From NCBI GenBank assembly GCA_003254905.1, contig QANU01009599.1, forward strand, positions 1 through 64,000: DNA of 64,000 nucleotides, in the 5' to 3' direction. The notes under the pieces were generated by a model that saw only the letters and a program-made list of their open reading frames with translations, searched no databases and was not told the DNA's origin. Positions 44,789-57,260 of the stretch are shown here, one piece after another; the stretch's first letter is position 1; every line of letters starts with the position of its first letter. Origin of the DNA: Nissolia schottii. Taxonomy: Eukaryota; Streptophyta; Magnoliopsida; Fabales; Fabaceae. The position numbers and the translations under genes were made by a program.

Positions 44789-47771
44789 ACCAAAACGTCG
44801 TTAATTTCAGTGCGCGATCAAATAATAATTTAGAAAGCTAAATTAACCCCAAAAACGTAGTACATGGGCTAACCTAGGTCGTCTCTCAAGGAAGCAATTT
44901 CCAAGCCAATTATAATTACAATTAAAAGGGGGGTTTGGATTGATGAATATAATAAAAAGAAAGCAAAATAAAAGTAAGTTAACAATGATTAAAAAAAAAC
45001 AATATCCTACATATAGTGTTTCTAGATCAAGGATTAATTGTCATTGGTTCCTTATTAATTATTCATAAGGGGGATGTTGTTTATTAGTTGAAATCTCTAA
45101 CTAATACACAATTCACCCAATTAGTTGGATGCAAACATGATTTATGAAGAATAATCCCATAAATAATGAAGAAAAGGGCAAAAATGGAAAAGAGCTTAAA
45201 AGATGAAATCAGCGAAGGACCGCTCAGTGCTATGGAAGGCTTGCTCAGTGCATAAGAGACAAATAGCGCTCAGCGGAAGTACCCTGGCCGCTCAGCGCTT
45301 GTACCACCGGAGCCACTTGCAGCCGCCGCATTAAATGCGCCAGCTAGAGCCAGCCTGGACAGCGGCGCCGCCCTGCAAAAGCTGCCGGCGCATTTATGAA
45401 GCCGCGTGTAATGATTACGCTGCTGAGCGATTAAGTACAAGCCGCTCAGCGATGAAGCCAGAATCGCTCAGCGGTGGCACCAAAACTGCTGAGCTAAGAC
45501 CCCAGAATTTGCTTATAAATAGAGAAGGCCGTGCCACTTCGAGGATCATCTTCCAATCATCCCTTTCCCCCACCAAAATCCATTCTTATACACTTTCCCT
45601 TGTACTTTAAAGCTTAGTTTAGGTTAGGAACAAAGAGGAGGCTTGTGAAGGAGCCGGGAGATTGAGGAAGCTCGACGAACGGCTGTCATGACGGCGTGAT
45701 CACGTGTCATGGTAAGCGTCTAAACCTTGCCTCCAAGATACTCTTGTAAGATGGATTCCTAATCCTCTTGTCATTGGGATTGTGGTCATTATTGTAGTAT
45801 GATTGTATCCATGTAACTTTTGCATATGAATTATTTTATTTCTATTGATTAGCATGAACGATTTTGCTCTTAATGCTATCTTTTGTTTAGTGTTTTGATT
45901 CTTGATTTGGACTTATGTGTATGAACGAAAGTTATACTAATTAAGTCATAACCAAGTTAAGATCAATTTTACTATTCTAAGATTGATTCTAGACTCGAAA
46001 GTTGTGAGCGTCAGCTACAATCATTAGAGTCGGATCTAAATCGTTCATCTAACTCTGGTTGCTATAACTGGGAAAAGGTTAGCCGTGTTAACATCTGGAA
46101 TAACTCTGGCGTACTTTGTTAAAGTTTGTGTACGAAAGTGACAAAATTTAACAAAGGAAACCTGTGATCTTTTCATACGCGAAAGCGATGACAAAGTTAA
46201 GAACTGGTGGCGGGCAATCAATGAAATGATGATTCTATGTAATAAGTAACTGGAGGCATGAAACTATAATATGATTCAATTCCCAACAAGCTCTGGAACT
46301 ACCTCTGATTTGTTGCCTATTTACTTTTTATGTTGTTTATTTATTTATTTAACTATCAAATAATTATCAAATCCTTCACTGCATTGTTTAATTAACCAAA
46401 CTCAAGAATGGTAATTTTGCAACTCTCTGTGGATTTGACTATACCCGACTATACTGCAATTGGATCCCTTGTGGATCTGAAAGCCGTAAAGTAGGATATA
46501 TATTTAATTTGAATGACAAAAGCGCAGATAAGCTTTCAACAAACTTGGCACAGTTGTGGGAAACCAGACTAAGTCAAGATTGAAGAAAGTGTAACATAAG
46601 GATTTCATCATCAATCCCCTAAGCATTTATTAATATAGGAATTAAAACTAAGATCTCAGCATTTAAAACTCATATCAATAATGTCCCAATTGCATAACCT
46701 AATTAAATCTAATTAGTTCCCCAAAAAGTTCCCAAATCCTAAATCAATAAATCCTGCAATCGTCAAGATTTATCAACCTAGAATTAACCCTAACCAATAA
46801 CATGCAATCTCTATATTATTAATCATAGGCGGAACAAATCATGAATAAACATTAAGCACAAGACCTCGAATTAATCCTAATCTAGAGTTACCGCATGCGA
46901 GATATTAAGAAACTACTCCTCCATGGATAGAGGATAAAGGCTAATAAATAAAAACAAGAAGAGAGTATAAAATAATGGAGAATTGAAATAACAAAACTTG
47001 AATAAAAGAACGAAAGAAATTAGCAAATAGTTGGGAGCTTGCGTTGTCAATGCGAGTGCTCCAACAATCCTTGAAGAACTAAGAACTAAGCACTACTAAC
47101 ATAAACCTAAAGTGCATAAAATAAAAGGAAAAGTGCATAAAAATAAAATTAGAGGTTGATTATGAAGTTGTATCCAAGTTGTTGGGAGAGGATATCTATT
47201 TGTAGAGGATTGGCCTAAAGTGGGAGTGAATCCCGCACTTTCAGCATAACAGTCAGTAAAATCGCGATAACTTCGGCTACAGATATCGGATTGAGATGAT
47301 TCAAATCTCCAATTAAAGCTAAGAGATAGATATACAACTTTGTAGTTGAGGTCAAATCGAGATTAAATCTACATCCTAGTGAAAAATCCGTGGAAAAGTT
47401 AGCGTTAAAAATCCTCAGCAAATCTTTGACTAAATCTTTTTGAATTTGAATTTAATCTTGTATTTATTGGTCTCAATCTTCTCTTCAAATCTCTTCTTTA
47501 AAATTTATATCTTATCAAATCTCCTTCAAATCTTCAATGATCCTCTTGACAATATATTTTCTGCAATTAAAATAAAAAACTAAAAAAGAACAAAAGAAAT
47601 TTACACATTAAATTCTAAGATAAAGTAGCGCTTAAAATTGCATTTTTCTCAATTTCTCACAAAAGAGGATAATGTGCAAAACATATTAATTAAGCATTAA
47701 AATTACACATTTTTAGTATACAATGTTCAATTATAGAATAATAAAATAGGGTACAAACTCCACCTATCAGT
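44789..47771 (-). mobile_element. Putative LTR-type repeat (TGACAC...CTATCA) with a nested family A LTR
   Basis: It begins TGACACACACC and ends CCACCTATCA, with AT-rich non-coding content resembling plant gypsy LTRs read backwards (GGTCGTCTCTCAAGGAAGCA region). The flanks GCCAC and GTCAC match at four of five bases, but the sequences further out seem unrelated, so the duplication may be chance. A family A fragment sits at 45123-46606. Confidence 0.5.
45123..46606 (+). mobile_element. 5'-truncated family A LTR
   Basis: It starts about 120 bp inside the LTR (GTTGGATGCAAAC) and runs to the terminus TTTCATCA. It has CGCTCAGCGG motifs (45220-45495), a TATA box (CTTATAAATAG near 45513-45523) and GTAAGC after CATG at 45712. 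Confidence 0.75.
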
Positions 47772-47886
47772 CACTTTATTCTACTTTATCGGATAATGTT
47801 TCTGCTGTTAGTGATCATCTTTTGAAGTTAATTTGGAGATGGAAGAGGGTGGAAAGGGTCAGATAGTTTCTTTGGCTGGTTGCGAA
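47772..47886 (+). pseudogene. Possible LINE fragment (reverse-transcriptase-associated zinc region)
   Basis: One frame reads LKLIWRWKRVERVR, a stop, then FLWLVA, reminiscent of the zf-RVT region near the end of plant LINE ORF2. It is short and ends at the N at 47887. Confidence 0.35.
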
Positions 47887-48880
47887 NGTGGGGTATCCAT
47901 AGCCCTTAATCCTTTCGAAAATACGATTCATAACAAAATACGGACCATAATTTTTTTTTCTGAATATAGGTGATCATTGCGTATGTGTATAAATTATGAG
48001 CCGTGCGTGAATGTGAACACATATATTACAAACGGTAGACCATAAGCTTATCAGACAAGGTATTCACGTCCAGGCAGTCCATAATAAACAGGTACATGGT
48101 CCATTACACATAATTGCATCAGTAATAATATAATAGAGTAGTCTACATACAACCATCATACATAAATAGATACAAAACAAGTACTCCAAAATAAAGCAAG
48201 GCTGCTGAGTTCTTGAACGGAATCCTCTATTCGTCCGGTCTTCACCTCTTCACGGCTCGGCGGGTGGCGCTTCTTGGTACTCCTCGTAGCCCGTATAATC
48301 CTCGTTTGCTCCTAGAAGCATAAGGGAGTGGGGGCGAGAACTTGCGTCCTCAGTGGTTGGCCCTAGCATTGGGGTATGTTGTTTCTTTCTCTCTTATGAA
48401 CCAGGCCGCTCAGGTGTTTCTAGGTGAACACATGTATACTAGCACCCTACTGATTATTGTCTGGCCTAAGGTCCTGAACAACTTTATCTAAGATTATATA
48501 GGTGATAGGGGAACTAGTCTTTCTTACTAAGTCTGCGTGCTTATGAATCCTACAATTCAGTTATAATTAAGCTATCCGTCGCGGGTCGTTCCCTTGACGT
48601 TACATCATACATGAACATCTCTGACTATGCATATATACTTTATCACATATATACTGACATACATATAGCTGTTCATTCATCACATCAATACACATACATA
48701 TCCTTTATGCTTTATGCTTGGGGGACTTGGGGATCTCTTACGCATACCGGCTCACCCGGGTTAGCGTCCTTCTTCTCCTTTCTTTATTCTTTTAGGTATG
48801 ATATCAACCTTTCTTTCACTTCTTATTACTTCGATGAACAAATCTTTACTTTAACTTTAAGTTTAGCTTTCTTTGTGCCA

Positions 48881-49090
48881 TTAACCTCTGCGAATCAATC
48901 CACCCTTTTGGGACTAATCCGTTAACCAAATCCACCCTTTTGGGATCTGGCAAGGTAACACATTTCCTTCCTTGTGTCCTTAACCTCTGCGAACTAATCC
49001 ACCCTTTTGGAATTATTTTGTTAACCAAATCCACCCTTTTGGGATCTGGCAAGGTAACACATTGGCCAATCCACCCTTTTGGGACTGGCG
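48881..49090 (-). repeat. Minisatellite with AATCCACCCTTTTGGGA core
   Basis: Five copies of the core (from 48897, 48929, 48997, 49028 and 49067), arranged in a longer repeat of about 98 bp (48881-48964 and 48979-49063). Confidence 0.85.
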
Positions 49091-49325
49091 AGGGGCGTGT
49101 CAATTAGACATTGCCAAGAGAGGGATTTCCTAGCATATAACTGTATACATATTTCCTAAGTTCCATTATGCTTTCTTGAACATTAAGTCATTGACCTCTA
49201 GTGTTCTAGGGCTGCCCTAACTCCTAGGTGACATCCCATTCTCATGATGCATGCTCAAATATATAAGAATGGCTTAACCATAGTCATTGGATCCCTTGAA
49301 AACACTAAACTCCCAACTCTGCCAG

Positions 49326-49545
49326 GTTTCATTCGAATACTTTCTGTGGTATTCGAATGAAATCCCTCGGAGTTCTTTCATTTGATTGGAATAGGCTTTC
49401 ATTCGACTGGAATCCCTCGACATCTTTTCATTCGAATACGAGGGAATTCATTCTATTGAAATCCCTAAAATTCGCGGTGGAATTCATTCGAAGGACAGAT
49501 CGATTGGGCTTTCATTCGACTGAATTCCTGGCGTCTTCGAATGCA
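49326..49545 (-). repeat. ATTCGAAT-type palindrome array in family E LTR
   Basis: Variants of TTTCATTCGAATGAAATCCC, starting about 216 nt after the donor-like site at 49761 on the minus strand. Confidence 0.8.
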
Positions 49546-50367
49546 AACTACAAAAATCGCCTCCCGAGACTCTAGTTCGTAAATTCTTACTGTTCCTAGG
49601 GTTCCAAGTAGTACAGTTATGCGTTTCATTTTTCCATCGTTCGCAAAACCCTTTTTACACAGTATCCCCCCAAAATACTACTTAACAGTTCTACAGTCAA
49701 ATACACAAATAGGCACATATATAGTTAAAAACTAAACCACATAGACAATAGGCTTAGGATTACCCACTTCCTATGTGTGCTCCGATCCGAGATTTACGAT
49801 GAGGAAACCGTCCTCGTCACATGAGTATATTCCTCCTATTTTTCCTAAGCGCGATAACGGACCCACGATGTGCTGGCGTGACACTGACAGCTTGACTTTT
49901 CTAAGTGTTTTCCTTTTCTGACTTCTGAGGGTGGCTTAAAGCCTTTTATAGGCACGCCCCCCCAGCTTCCTTCCCCTCTCTTTTCCTTTTTCTTTCTTTT
50001 CTTTTTATTTTGTAAAATTTTAATATTATATTATTATTTTATAAAAACGCCTCATTAATTATTTTCCATGCACGCACGGTCCCCCGCCCTAGTGGCAAGT
50101 CAGATTAAGGTATTCGGGGGCACCTCTCCTCTGGGAGTATGATTTACGAATACCTTTGGGACCTGACGGGTTTTTGGTTTGAGTAAAAATTGGCACCGAC
50201 CTTGCGGTATCCTGCTTGACTACAAACATGCATCTCGGCTGACATCGGGAAACAATTAATGTTCCAAATAATTTTCTCAGTCTCCCTAACCATCCCTAAC
50301 ATGTCATACTTATCCAATAATTAAAATTTGAGTGAAATTCTCGTAAGGAAAAGGCCGGGATGTTACA

Positions 50368-50481
50368 GTCGGGGCTGTCTACAATGAGGAACGTCCAAAC
50401 CTCCGGCTCGTCCCCTGTCTCGGGGTCCCTGTGCCTATATCTGTTGCGAAAAACCCATCGCTTCTTCGGCGGTAGGCTCAT
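50368..50481 (-). pseudogene. LTR-encoded ORF, N-terminal part (copy 3)
   Basis: It starts at the first ATG after the acceptor-like CAG|G. It reads MSLPPKKRWVFRNRYRHRD, then PETGDEPEVWTF and LIVDSPD, where the LTR of family E interrupts. Start position and sequence align with copy 1 (MSTPLGKRQILRSRFSHMD, FETGEEAESRTF, MVNNP). No known domain; basic at the start. Confidence 0.6.
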
Positions 50482-51061
50482 CGTCTTCACCTGAAGTCAT
50501 AAGCGAGGTCCTCAGTGGATAACTATAGACTGGTAGGGTCTGGTTTACTCGATTATGCTCCAGGCCACTCAGGAGATTTCTAAGTTTTCATGCATCTAGA
50601 CTTCCTACTAGTTATTATCTTTCCTATGATCCTGAATAGCTTTATCTAGTTACTAGGTGATTGGGATCTCTAATATGCACTTATCTAGACATTCGCGCTT
50701 GTTATCTTGACTCGCGGTACTACTTAGACCATCTCGTGCGTGTCTCAGGGATGGTTTACGTGATATGCTTATAGTCATACACATATACAATTATCACATC
50801 AACATCATGCATGAGGGGACGAGGGTTCTCGTACGCGCCTGGGGCTGCGTCCTTTTCGTTACTGGGTGCCCTCACTCCCTTGTTGACTGCGGGATCGTCA
50901 TCCCCATACAGCCACAACCGCTCGCAAACATTCAACTGATAGAATGGCGGGAGTATACCCTGGTGGTAGCACTGGCAAATGAGGGCTCGTGTGTGTCCGA
51001 GATATGAGGATGACTTCTCGGCGTCTGAACTTCGTGGATGACTTTTTTGGTGTCCAAATTG

Positions 51062-51140
51062 GTGGACATGATATGCAGCTGTCCGAACTTTGTGGACATA
51101 ATATGTAGCTGTCCAAACTTCGTGGACATAATACTCGTCT
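51062..51140 (-). repeat. 30-bp tandem repeat in family D LTR
   Basis: Three units begin GTGGACAT at 51062, 51092 and 51122. Confidence 0.85.
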
Positions 51141-51639
51141 TTTAACCGTCATGACGTAAAAGCTCTTGTTCTGTTCCTTACTTTCTTTTCTCTCTTTTCT
51201 TTCTTCTCATACAGGTTTGAAACCTGCGTTCAGATCACTATCTGCATATCATAATCATAAACCAGTCTTTCTTGCTAGACTGGAAAGGGGCTTGTCAGTG
51301 TGAAGTGCCAAGAGAGCGATTTCCTATTACAATGACTACATTCTTTGTTCAAGGTACACCGACCCCTGATGGTCGGGCCTTCTTAAGAGTATACTAGTTC
51401 CCTACTATCCGTTACCGTCTTTGCACATTAGGTGGTTTAATTATAGTGATCTATAGTTGCCCTAAGTCCTGCGGCAATCCTTACTCATGATGCATGCACC
51501 TGTAGCTACACTGTTCTCATATGATTTCTCATTCTGAGGCGGCAAAGTAATGCAGATGGGGTGATTTGGGTCCCTGAGTTGATCTCAACCTCCTCTTTTT
51601 CATAGACAAGTTTAGTTGGAACCCTAGGGTTCTCAGGCC

Positions 51640-51880
51640 GCTCAGTGCCACGCATCACCGCTCAGCGTCCCTGGTAGACGTTCAGCGCCCTTGTCCGCTC
51701 AGTGCCTTCCTTGAGCTCCCCACAGTTCTGACCCATCCTTATCCAGTTACATGGCATCCACGTCACAGGCCGCTCAGCGCCCTACCTTGGATCACTACCA
51801 TGTAACGTCTCACTTGTGCTAGGGCTCAATGAGGCTTTGGGCTGCTCAGTGCCCTAGCGGTCCGCTCAGCGCCCTGGAGT
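51640..51880 (-). repeat. CGCTGAGCGG-type array (reversed) in family D LTR
   Basis: About eight units of CCGCTCAGCGCC or GCTCAGTGCC, starting about 248 nt after the donor-like site at 52122 on the minus strand. Confidence 0.8.
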
Positions 51881-52261
51881 GTACTGAACCTGTAACTCGA
51901 GAGCAATTCACCATCTTTTACCACCTTTCTTCCCAACTCTTTTCAAGCTTTTTAAGACTTAATCTCACATCATTCCATCCATCACTTATCACCTAGAAGC
52001 ATCCTAAACATGTTCATACATAGCAAGCCCTAACCAAGCATTCTAACATCATCATCATACATACACAAGCTTAACAACAACTAAGAATCAAGAGCACCAA
52101 GAAGGTGGATAGCCTAAGTTACCCACTTCTTTAATGCTTGGTTGAAGATGAGGAAGGTGGGAGAAGGTTGTCCTCTAAAAGCCAAGTACTGTTCTGGCTC
52201 CAGTTGTTCTTCTACAGCAGTTTTGCTGAGCGCACGGGCAGAGTTTCGTTTCTCCCAGAGG

Positions 52262-52730
52262 TGTAACATCCCGAATTTTTCCCCTATGGAGATTCCGCTT
52301 AAATCCTAATTTCACGTAATTAAAAGCACATTAGAGGTGATTATTTGGACTGGAAAAATTATTTAGAAAATTAATTGCTTCCAAATGCCAGTCAAATACT
52401 TGTTTCTCGATCTCGCGGAATGCCGCAAGGTCCGTGTTAAATTTCGCCGAAAACCGGGATTTCGGTAGGCACCTGAGGTATCTGTGAAAATTACCCTCCG
52501 GGAAATAAATTCACGAATACCTTAACCTGACATACCCTTAGAACCAAGAAAATTCGTAGGCTGCGAATACATGTCCGAAATGTTTTTGGGACATCCATTC
52601 GTGAACAAACACGATCAAAAGTGACAGAACCTTAACTAGGGGATAGGATATTTAGAATATTTATAATAAAATAATAATATAATAATAAAATAAATTAATT
52701 AATAATTAAATAAATAAGCAACAGGGGGCA
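52262..52730 (+). mobile_element. 5' part of a family B-like LTR
   Basis: It begins TGTAACATCCCGAATTTTT and follows the LTR start at 41553 for about 350 bp, then AT-rich sequence. It stops before the promoter, where the family A solo LTR begins. Confidence 0.7.
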
Positions 52731-54342
52731 TGATGAAAGCCTTTTTAACCACTTTCTCGGATCTTGACACGGCTCAAGTTTTGTCACAACCATGCCAAGC
52801 TCGTTGAAAGCTTATATGTGCTTTTGTCGTTCAAATTAAATTTATATACATACCTACTTTACGGCTTTCAGATTCCAAAAGGAATCCAATTGCAGTAAGG
52901 GTATGGTCGATCCCACAGGGAGTTGTAAAATACCATTCTTGAGTTCGTTTAATTAAACAATAAAGTGAAGGATTTGATAATTTGATAGTTAAATAAATAG
53001 GTAAATAAATGACATAAAAAGTAAATAGGAAACAAATCAGAGGTAGTTCCGGAGCTTGTTGGGAATTTCAATCACATTATAGTGCATCCAGTTACTTATT
53101 ACATAGAACTATCGTTTAATTGCCCGCCATCAGTTCTTAACTTGTCATCACTTTCGCACATGACAAGATCATAGGTTTCCTTTGTTAAACTGTCACTTTC
53201 GCACACAAGCTTAACAAAGTACGCCAGCATTAATCCAGATGTTAAAACGGCTAACCTTTATTCCAGTTACGGCAACAAGGTTAGATGAAATGATTTAGGT
53301 CAAACTCTAATGATTGTAACTTTCGTTCACAACGTTCAAGTCTAAGTTCTAGTTAAGCATAGCATTGTTGATTTTAATTTGGTTATGACCTACTTAGCAT
53401 AACTTTCATTCATGTAAATAAGTCCCAAATCAAGAATCAAAATACTAAACAGAACTAGCATTAGGCATGAAATCATTCAAGCAAATCATAAGAAAAAGGA
53501 TAGATTCATATGTAATAGTTACATGGATACAAGCAAACTACAATAGTAATCAAAATCCCAACAAAAAGAGGGTTAGGAACCCATCTTACAAGAGAATCTC
53601 GGAGGCAAGGTTTAGGCACTTACCATGACACGTGCTCACGCTATCATGGCCATGGCTTCGCCTAGTTTCCTCAATCTCTGGCTCCTTCACAAGCCTCGTC
53701 TTTGTTCCTAACCTAACCTAAACTAAACTAAGCTCAAAATTACAAAGAAAATATGTAAAAGAAGTGCAGAATGGAGGGGGGAAAAGTATGCTTCGAAATG
53801 GCCTCGGCCTCCTCTATTTATAGGCAAAATTTGGGGTGCATCGCTCAGCGGTTTTGGTGCTCTCACTGAGCGATAAGATCTGAATCGCTGGGCGGCGGCG
53901 CTTAATCGCTGAGCGATTGTACTTTTACGCGGTTTCATTTAATGCTCGGCAGATTTTGCAGGGCGGCGGCTGACGTGGATGGCGGCGCCAGGCTGGCTCC
54001 AGCTGGCGCATTTATTGCGCCGGCGCAAGTGGCTTGCCGACCTACATTCGCTGAGCGATACCGACAACGTCGCTGAGTGATCCTTCTCTAGGCGCTGAGC
54101 GATTCCTTGTTCCTCTCTGAGCGATGACTTCGTCCAGAATCTTTTTTTTAAGCTCTTTTCCAATTCTGCCCTTTTCTTCCATTCTTCATGGGATTATTCT
54201 TTTAATTAGGCTGCTCGCATCCATCTTCAAAATATATTAGAAATCCTACAAAATAAAGGGAATCTATTAGATAATTCTTTAAAATATGCACGAATAAGTG
54301 CCATTTTGAATGATGAAAATTGTATATTTTGGGCACTTATCA
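52731..54342 (-). mobile_element. Family A solo LTR, minus strand, no target duplication
   Basis: Both ends are intact (TGATGAAAGCC at the left, GGGCACTTATCA at the right, 1612 bp). It has the reversed TATA box near 53815, the motif array 53838-54125 and the ATG|GTAAGT site (intron start 53623). The flanks GGGCA and AGCTG do not match. The right flank is RNase H coding sequence and the left is an unrelated LTR. Confidence 0.85.
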
Positions 54343-55974
54343 AGCTGAACATGAGACAGCGTCGCTGGATGGAAGCAATGTGGTAGCCGACACTTTGAGC
54401 AAAAAGTCATTGCACACGGCTCAGTTGATGATGAAGGAGCTAGAACTGATTGAGAGCTTTAGAGACCTTAATTTGGGTTTCGTCCGTCAGCCAGCCAGTA
54501 TTCACTGTTGCCAGATTCAGGTTACCAGTGAGTTCCAGATTAGGATCGCGGAAGCACAACAAAACTGCACCAATGATGCTTGGTTGAGTCTAGGGGAGGT
54601 TGGGCAAGCTGGGAATATAAAAGAGGTCACTTTTGGGCTAGATGGTCTTCTACGGTTCAATCAATGACTCTTTGTACCGCACGAAGGGGCGTTGCATGCT
54701 GACATCTTACGGGAGGCCCATAGAAGTCATTTCACCATTCACCCGGGGATGACGAAAATGTATCAGGATCTGAAGAAGATGTTCTAGTGGCCTAGAATGA
54801 AGAGAGATATAGCAGACTGGGTAGAAAGGTGCGTGGTATGCCAGAAGGTCAAGATCGAGCATCAGAAGCCTCATGGGCTACTGACCCCACCAGAGATCCC
54901 GGAGTGGAAACGGGAAGGCATAGCCATGGATTTCATCTCCAGATTACTCCGGACTACCAGAGGAATAGATGCTATTTAGGTCGTTGTGGACCGGCTCACT
55001 AAGTCAGCACATTTTATTCCTGTCTGAATGAACTATCCTTTGGAGAAGTTGGTACAGATCTACATCAGGGAGATTGTGAAGCTTCATGGAATCCCGTCAT
55101 GTATCATCTCTAATAGAGATCCCAGGTTTACATCGCGATTCTGGATGGCATTCCAGAAAGCTTATGGGATGAAGTTATGCCTCAGTACCGCTTATCATCC
55201 ACAGACTGACAGAATTTCAGAGCGGACAATTCAGGTTCTGGAAGATATGTTGCGAGCTTGTGCGCTGGATTTACCCGGCTATTGAGATGAGATGTTACCC
55301 ATGGTTGAGTTCTCCTACAATAACAACTATCAGTCTAGCATCGGTATGGCTCCGTTCAAAGCTCTATACGCAGGAAGTGCCAATCTCCGTTGTCCTGGAA
55401 TGAGGGGGCCAAGTTTTGGAATACTACCACCGAGGAGATCAGAGAAGCGGAATAATGGGTCAAGAAGATTCATGAGAGGATTCGAACGGCACAGGATCGT
55501 CAAAAGAGCTAGGCTGATACCAGAAGGAAGCCCTTGGAATTTCAAGAAGGGGAGTATGTGTTTTTGAAGATTACACCAGCGACGGGCATTGGAAGGTCCC
55601 TCAAGGTACGAAAGTTGAGTTCGAGGTTTATAGGGCCTTTCCAGATTCTGCAACGAATTGGGTCAGTCTCCTACCGAGTAGCTCTCCCACTGCATTTAGC
55701 GTATGTCCAAAACGTCTTCCACGTCTCTCAGTTGAGGAAGTATCATGCCTCACCCGAACATATCCTCGAGACTGATCAAGTGCAGCCAAGGGAGGATCTC
55801 TCTGTGCCACTGACACCTCGACAAATTGTGGACCGCAAGACTCGCAACACGAGGAATAAAGAAGTATGACTGGTGCGCGTCTTGTGGGAGAGCAGAGCAT
55901 GTGAAGACCAGACTTGGGAATTGGAGATGGACATGAGACGAGCTTACCCTAAGCTATTCGAAGGTACGCTCTAA
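54343..55974 (+). pseudogene. Chromovirus pol remnant: end of RNase H, integrase, chromodomain-like tail
   Basis: It starts abruptly inside RNase H (LNMRQRRWME in one frame), with a short deletion before NVVADTLS. The integrase zinc finger (HFTIHPG ... CVVCQKVK) is at about 54728-54850 and keeps both Cys. The core has IISNRDPRF near 55110, where the catalytic Asp of the usual SDRD is Asn, and then SERTIQ. The tail has FIGPFQIL, NVFHVSQLRKY and QIVDRKTRNTRNKEV. Stops and frameshifts lie at 54665, 54784, 54978, 55025, 55282 and around 55400-55540. A 3' LTR follows at 56020. Confidence 0.85.
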
Positions 55975-57007
55975 CCTCCGTGTAAATTTCGGGGACGACT
56001 TTTTTCTAAGAGCACCTTATGTAACATCCCGATTTTCCCTTAGAAAAATATTCGTAAGGATAAATATTAAAATAATTCTTAAAGCATGATTAGGGAGTTA
56101 GGAAGGGAAATTCTTAGGTAAAGGGACCACAGAATATAGGGCGTGTCGCTGCGAAAAATTTCGCAGACTGCCGCACGCCGATTGGTTACTGTTAGAATAG
56201 TACGACGCGTCAAAGGTATCTCAGAAAATACTCCTCTGGAGAAAAATTCACAAATGCCTTTAAATATTAATAATCTTAGGTAGAGGGAAATTAGTGGATC
56301 GCGACGGTATGATCGGAATATTTTTTGTACGACCGTGCGCGACGCACCGGGACTGCGAGCGATAAAACACGAGCGAAACGGAACTGGGAAAAAGTAAAAA
56401 TCAGAATTAGAACGTGAGGAATTCTGATGTCTTAGGAAATTAAATTTTCATTCATTTACTATTCATGATTTGACCCTTAAATTATCTAATTTAATTAATT
56501 AATTAAAAAGGAAATTCAAAATGGCATTTTTGTAATTTGAGAGAAGGGTAAAAGCGTAATTTTAGGGGGCTGGCCATGGCTATAAATAGCCACTCCCATG
56601 GCAGAAATTCTTGGAAAAATTCCAAGCTTAGCCGAAACTCTGTCCGACTTTCGTCCGATCGAGCTAACCGGAGACTAACCGAAGCTTGCACGAAGCTTAG
56701 GAACTTGAGGACTACTCTCCTCTGCCATCTCCACCATTTTTCAAGCCCTAAGAAAGTGGGTAACCTAGGCCTTTACTCACTCCTTGGTGCTCTTGCATGT
56801 TTGGTTTGGTTATTTGTGTGTTTAGGTGATTTTGTGTAGTTATAGATGGTTAAGAACAAACATGCATGTAGAGACTATGCTAGGTTTTAATGGCTAGGTA
56901 ATGGATGGAATTATGTGAAAAATATTATTGAGAAACCATGAGAAGCAAGGAGGAAAAGGGAGAACAGAAAGAGGGCCAAACTCATAAAACAGGTTCTAGT
57001 GCGTCCA

Positions 57008-57260
57008 GGGCGTTGAGCGGCCTGAAGGAGTGCTGAGCGGCCTGGGCTGCCACCAAGACCAGATGCATGAGGAGCCTACGTGGAGAGTAAGTCTCAGGAC
57101 AAGTCACTGAGCAGCCAGAAAGGGGCGCTAAGCGGACTGCCGTGGGTGCCATGTAGATTAGATAAGGCTGACACAGAACCTCAGGGAGCCAGGTCAGCGC
57201 TAAGCGGACAAGTCCTTGGGCGGAGCGGCAATTACCGCTGAGCAGACGGACCGTTGCACT
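57008..57260 (+). repeat. CGCTGAGCGG-type array in family D LTR
   Basis: About eight units such as GCTGAGCGG, GCTAAGCGGA and CGCTGAGCAG, starting 248 nt after the donor-like site. Confidence 0.8.

Larger units (their letters stand above)
47888..50367 (-). mobile_element. LTR of family E, minus strand, 3' end missing
   Basis: The minus-strand start is at 50367 (reversed GGGATGTTACA). It has a TATA-like CCTATAAAAGG at 49952-49942, a donor-like box (intron start 49761), an ATTCGAAT palindrome array 49545-49326, a minisatellite 48881-49090, the conserved block near 48500-48380 and an acceptor-like box near 48325-48313. The other end stops at the N at 47887. Confidence 0.8.
50368..52261 (-). mobile_element. 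LTR of family D, minus strand, truncated at its 3' side
   Basis: It has a donor-like box (intron start 52122), CGCTGAGCGC units reversed at 51640-51880, GCATCATGAG near 51484, a 30-bp tandem repeat at 51062-51140, the conserved block near 50680-50560 and an acceptor-like TTATGACTTCAG (50500-50491). The following ORF is cut at 50368 by the family E LTR. Confidence 0.75.

Noticed and set aside
44784..47776. Target duplication GCCAC/GTCAC around the 44789-47771 repeat
   Set aside because: One mismatch in five, and the outer flanks look unrelated (family D LTR on one side, LINE-like on the other), so it is not good evidence of a simple insertion.
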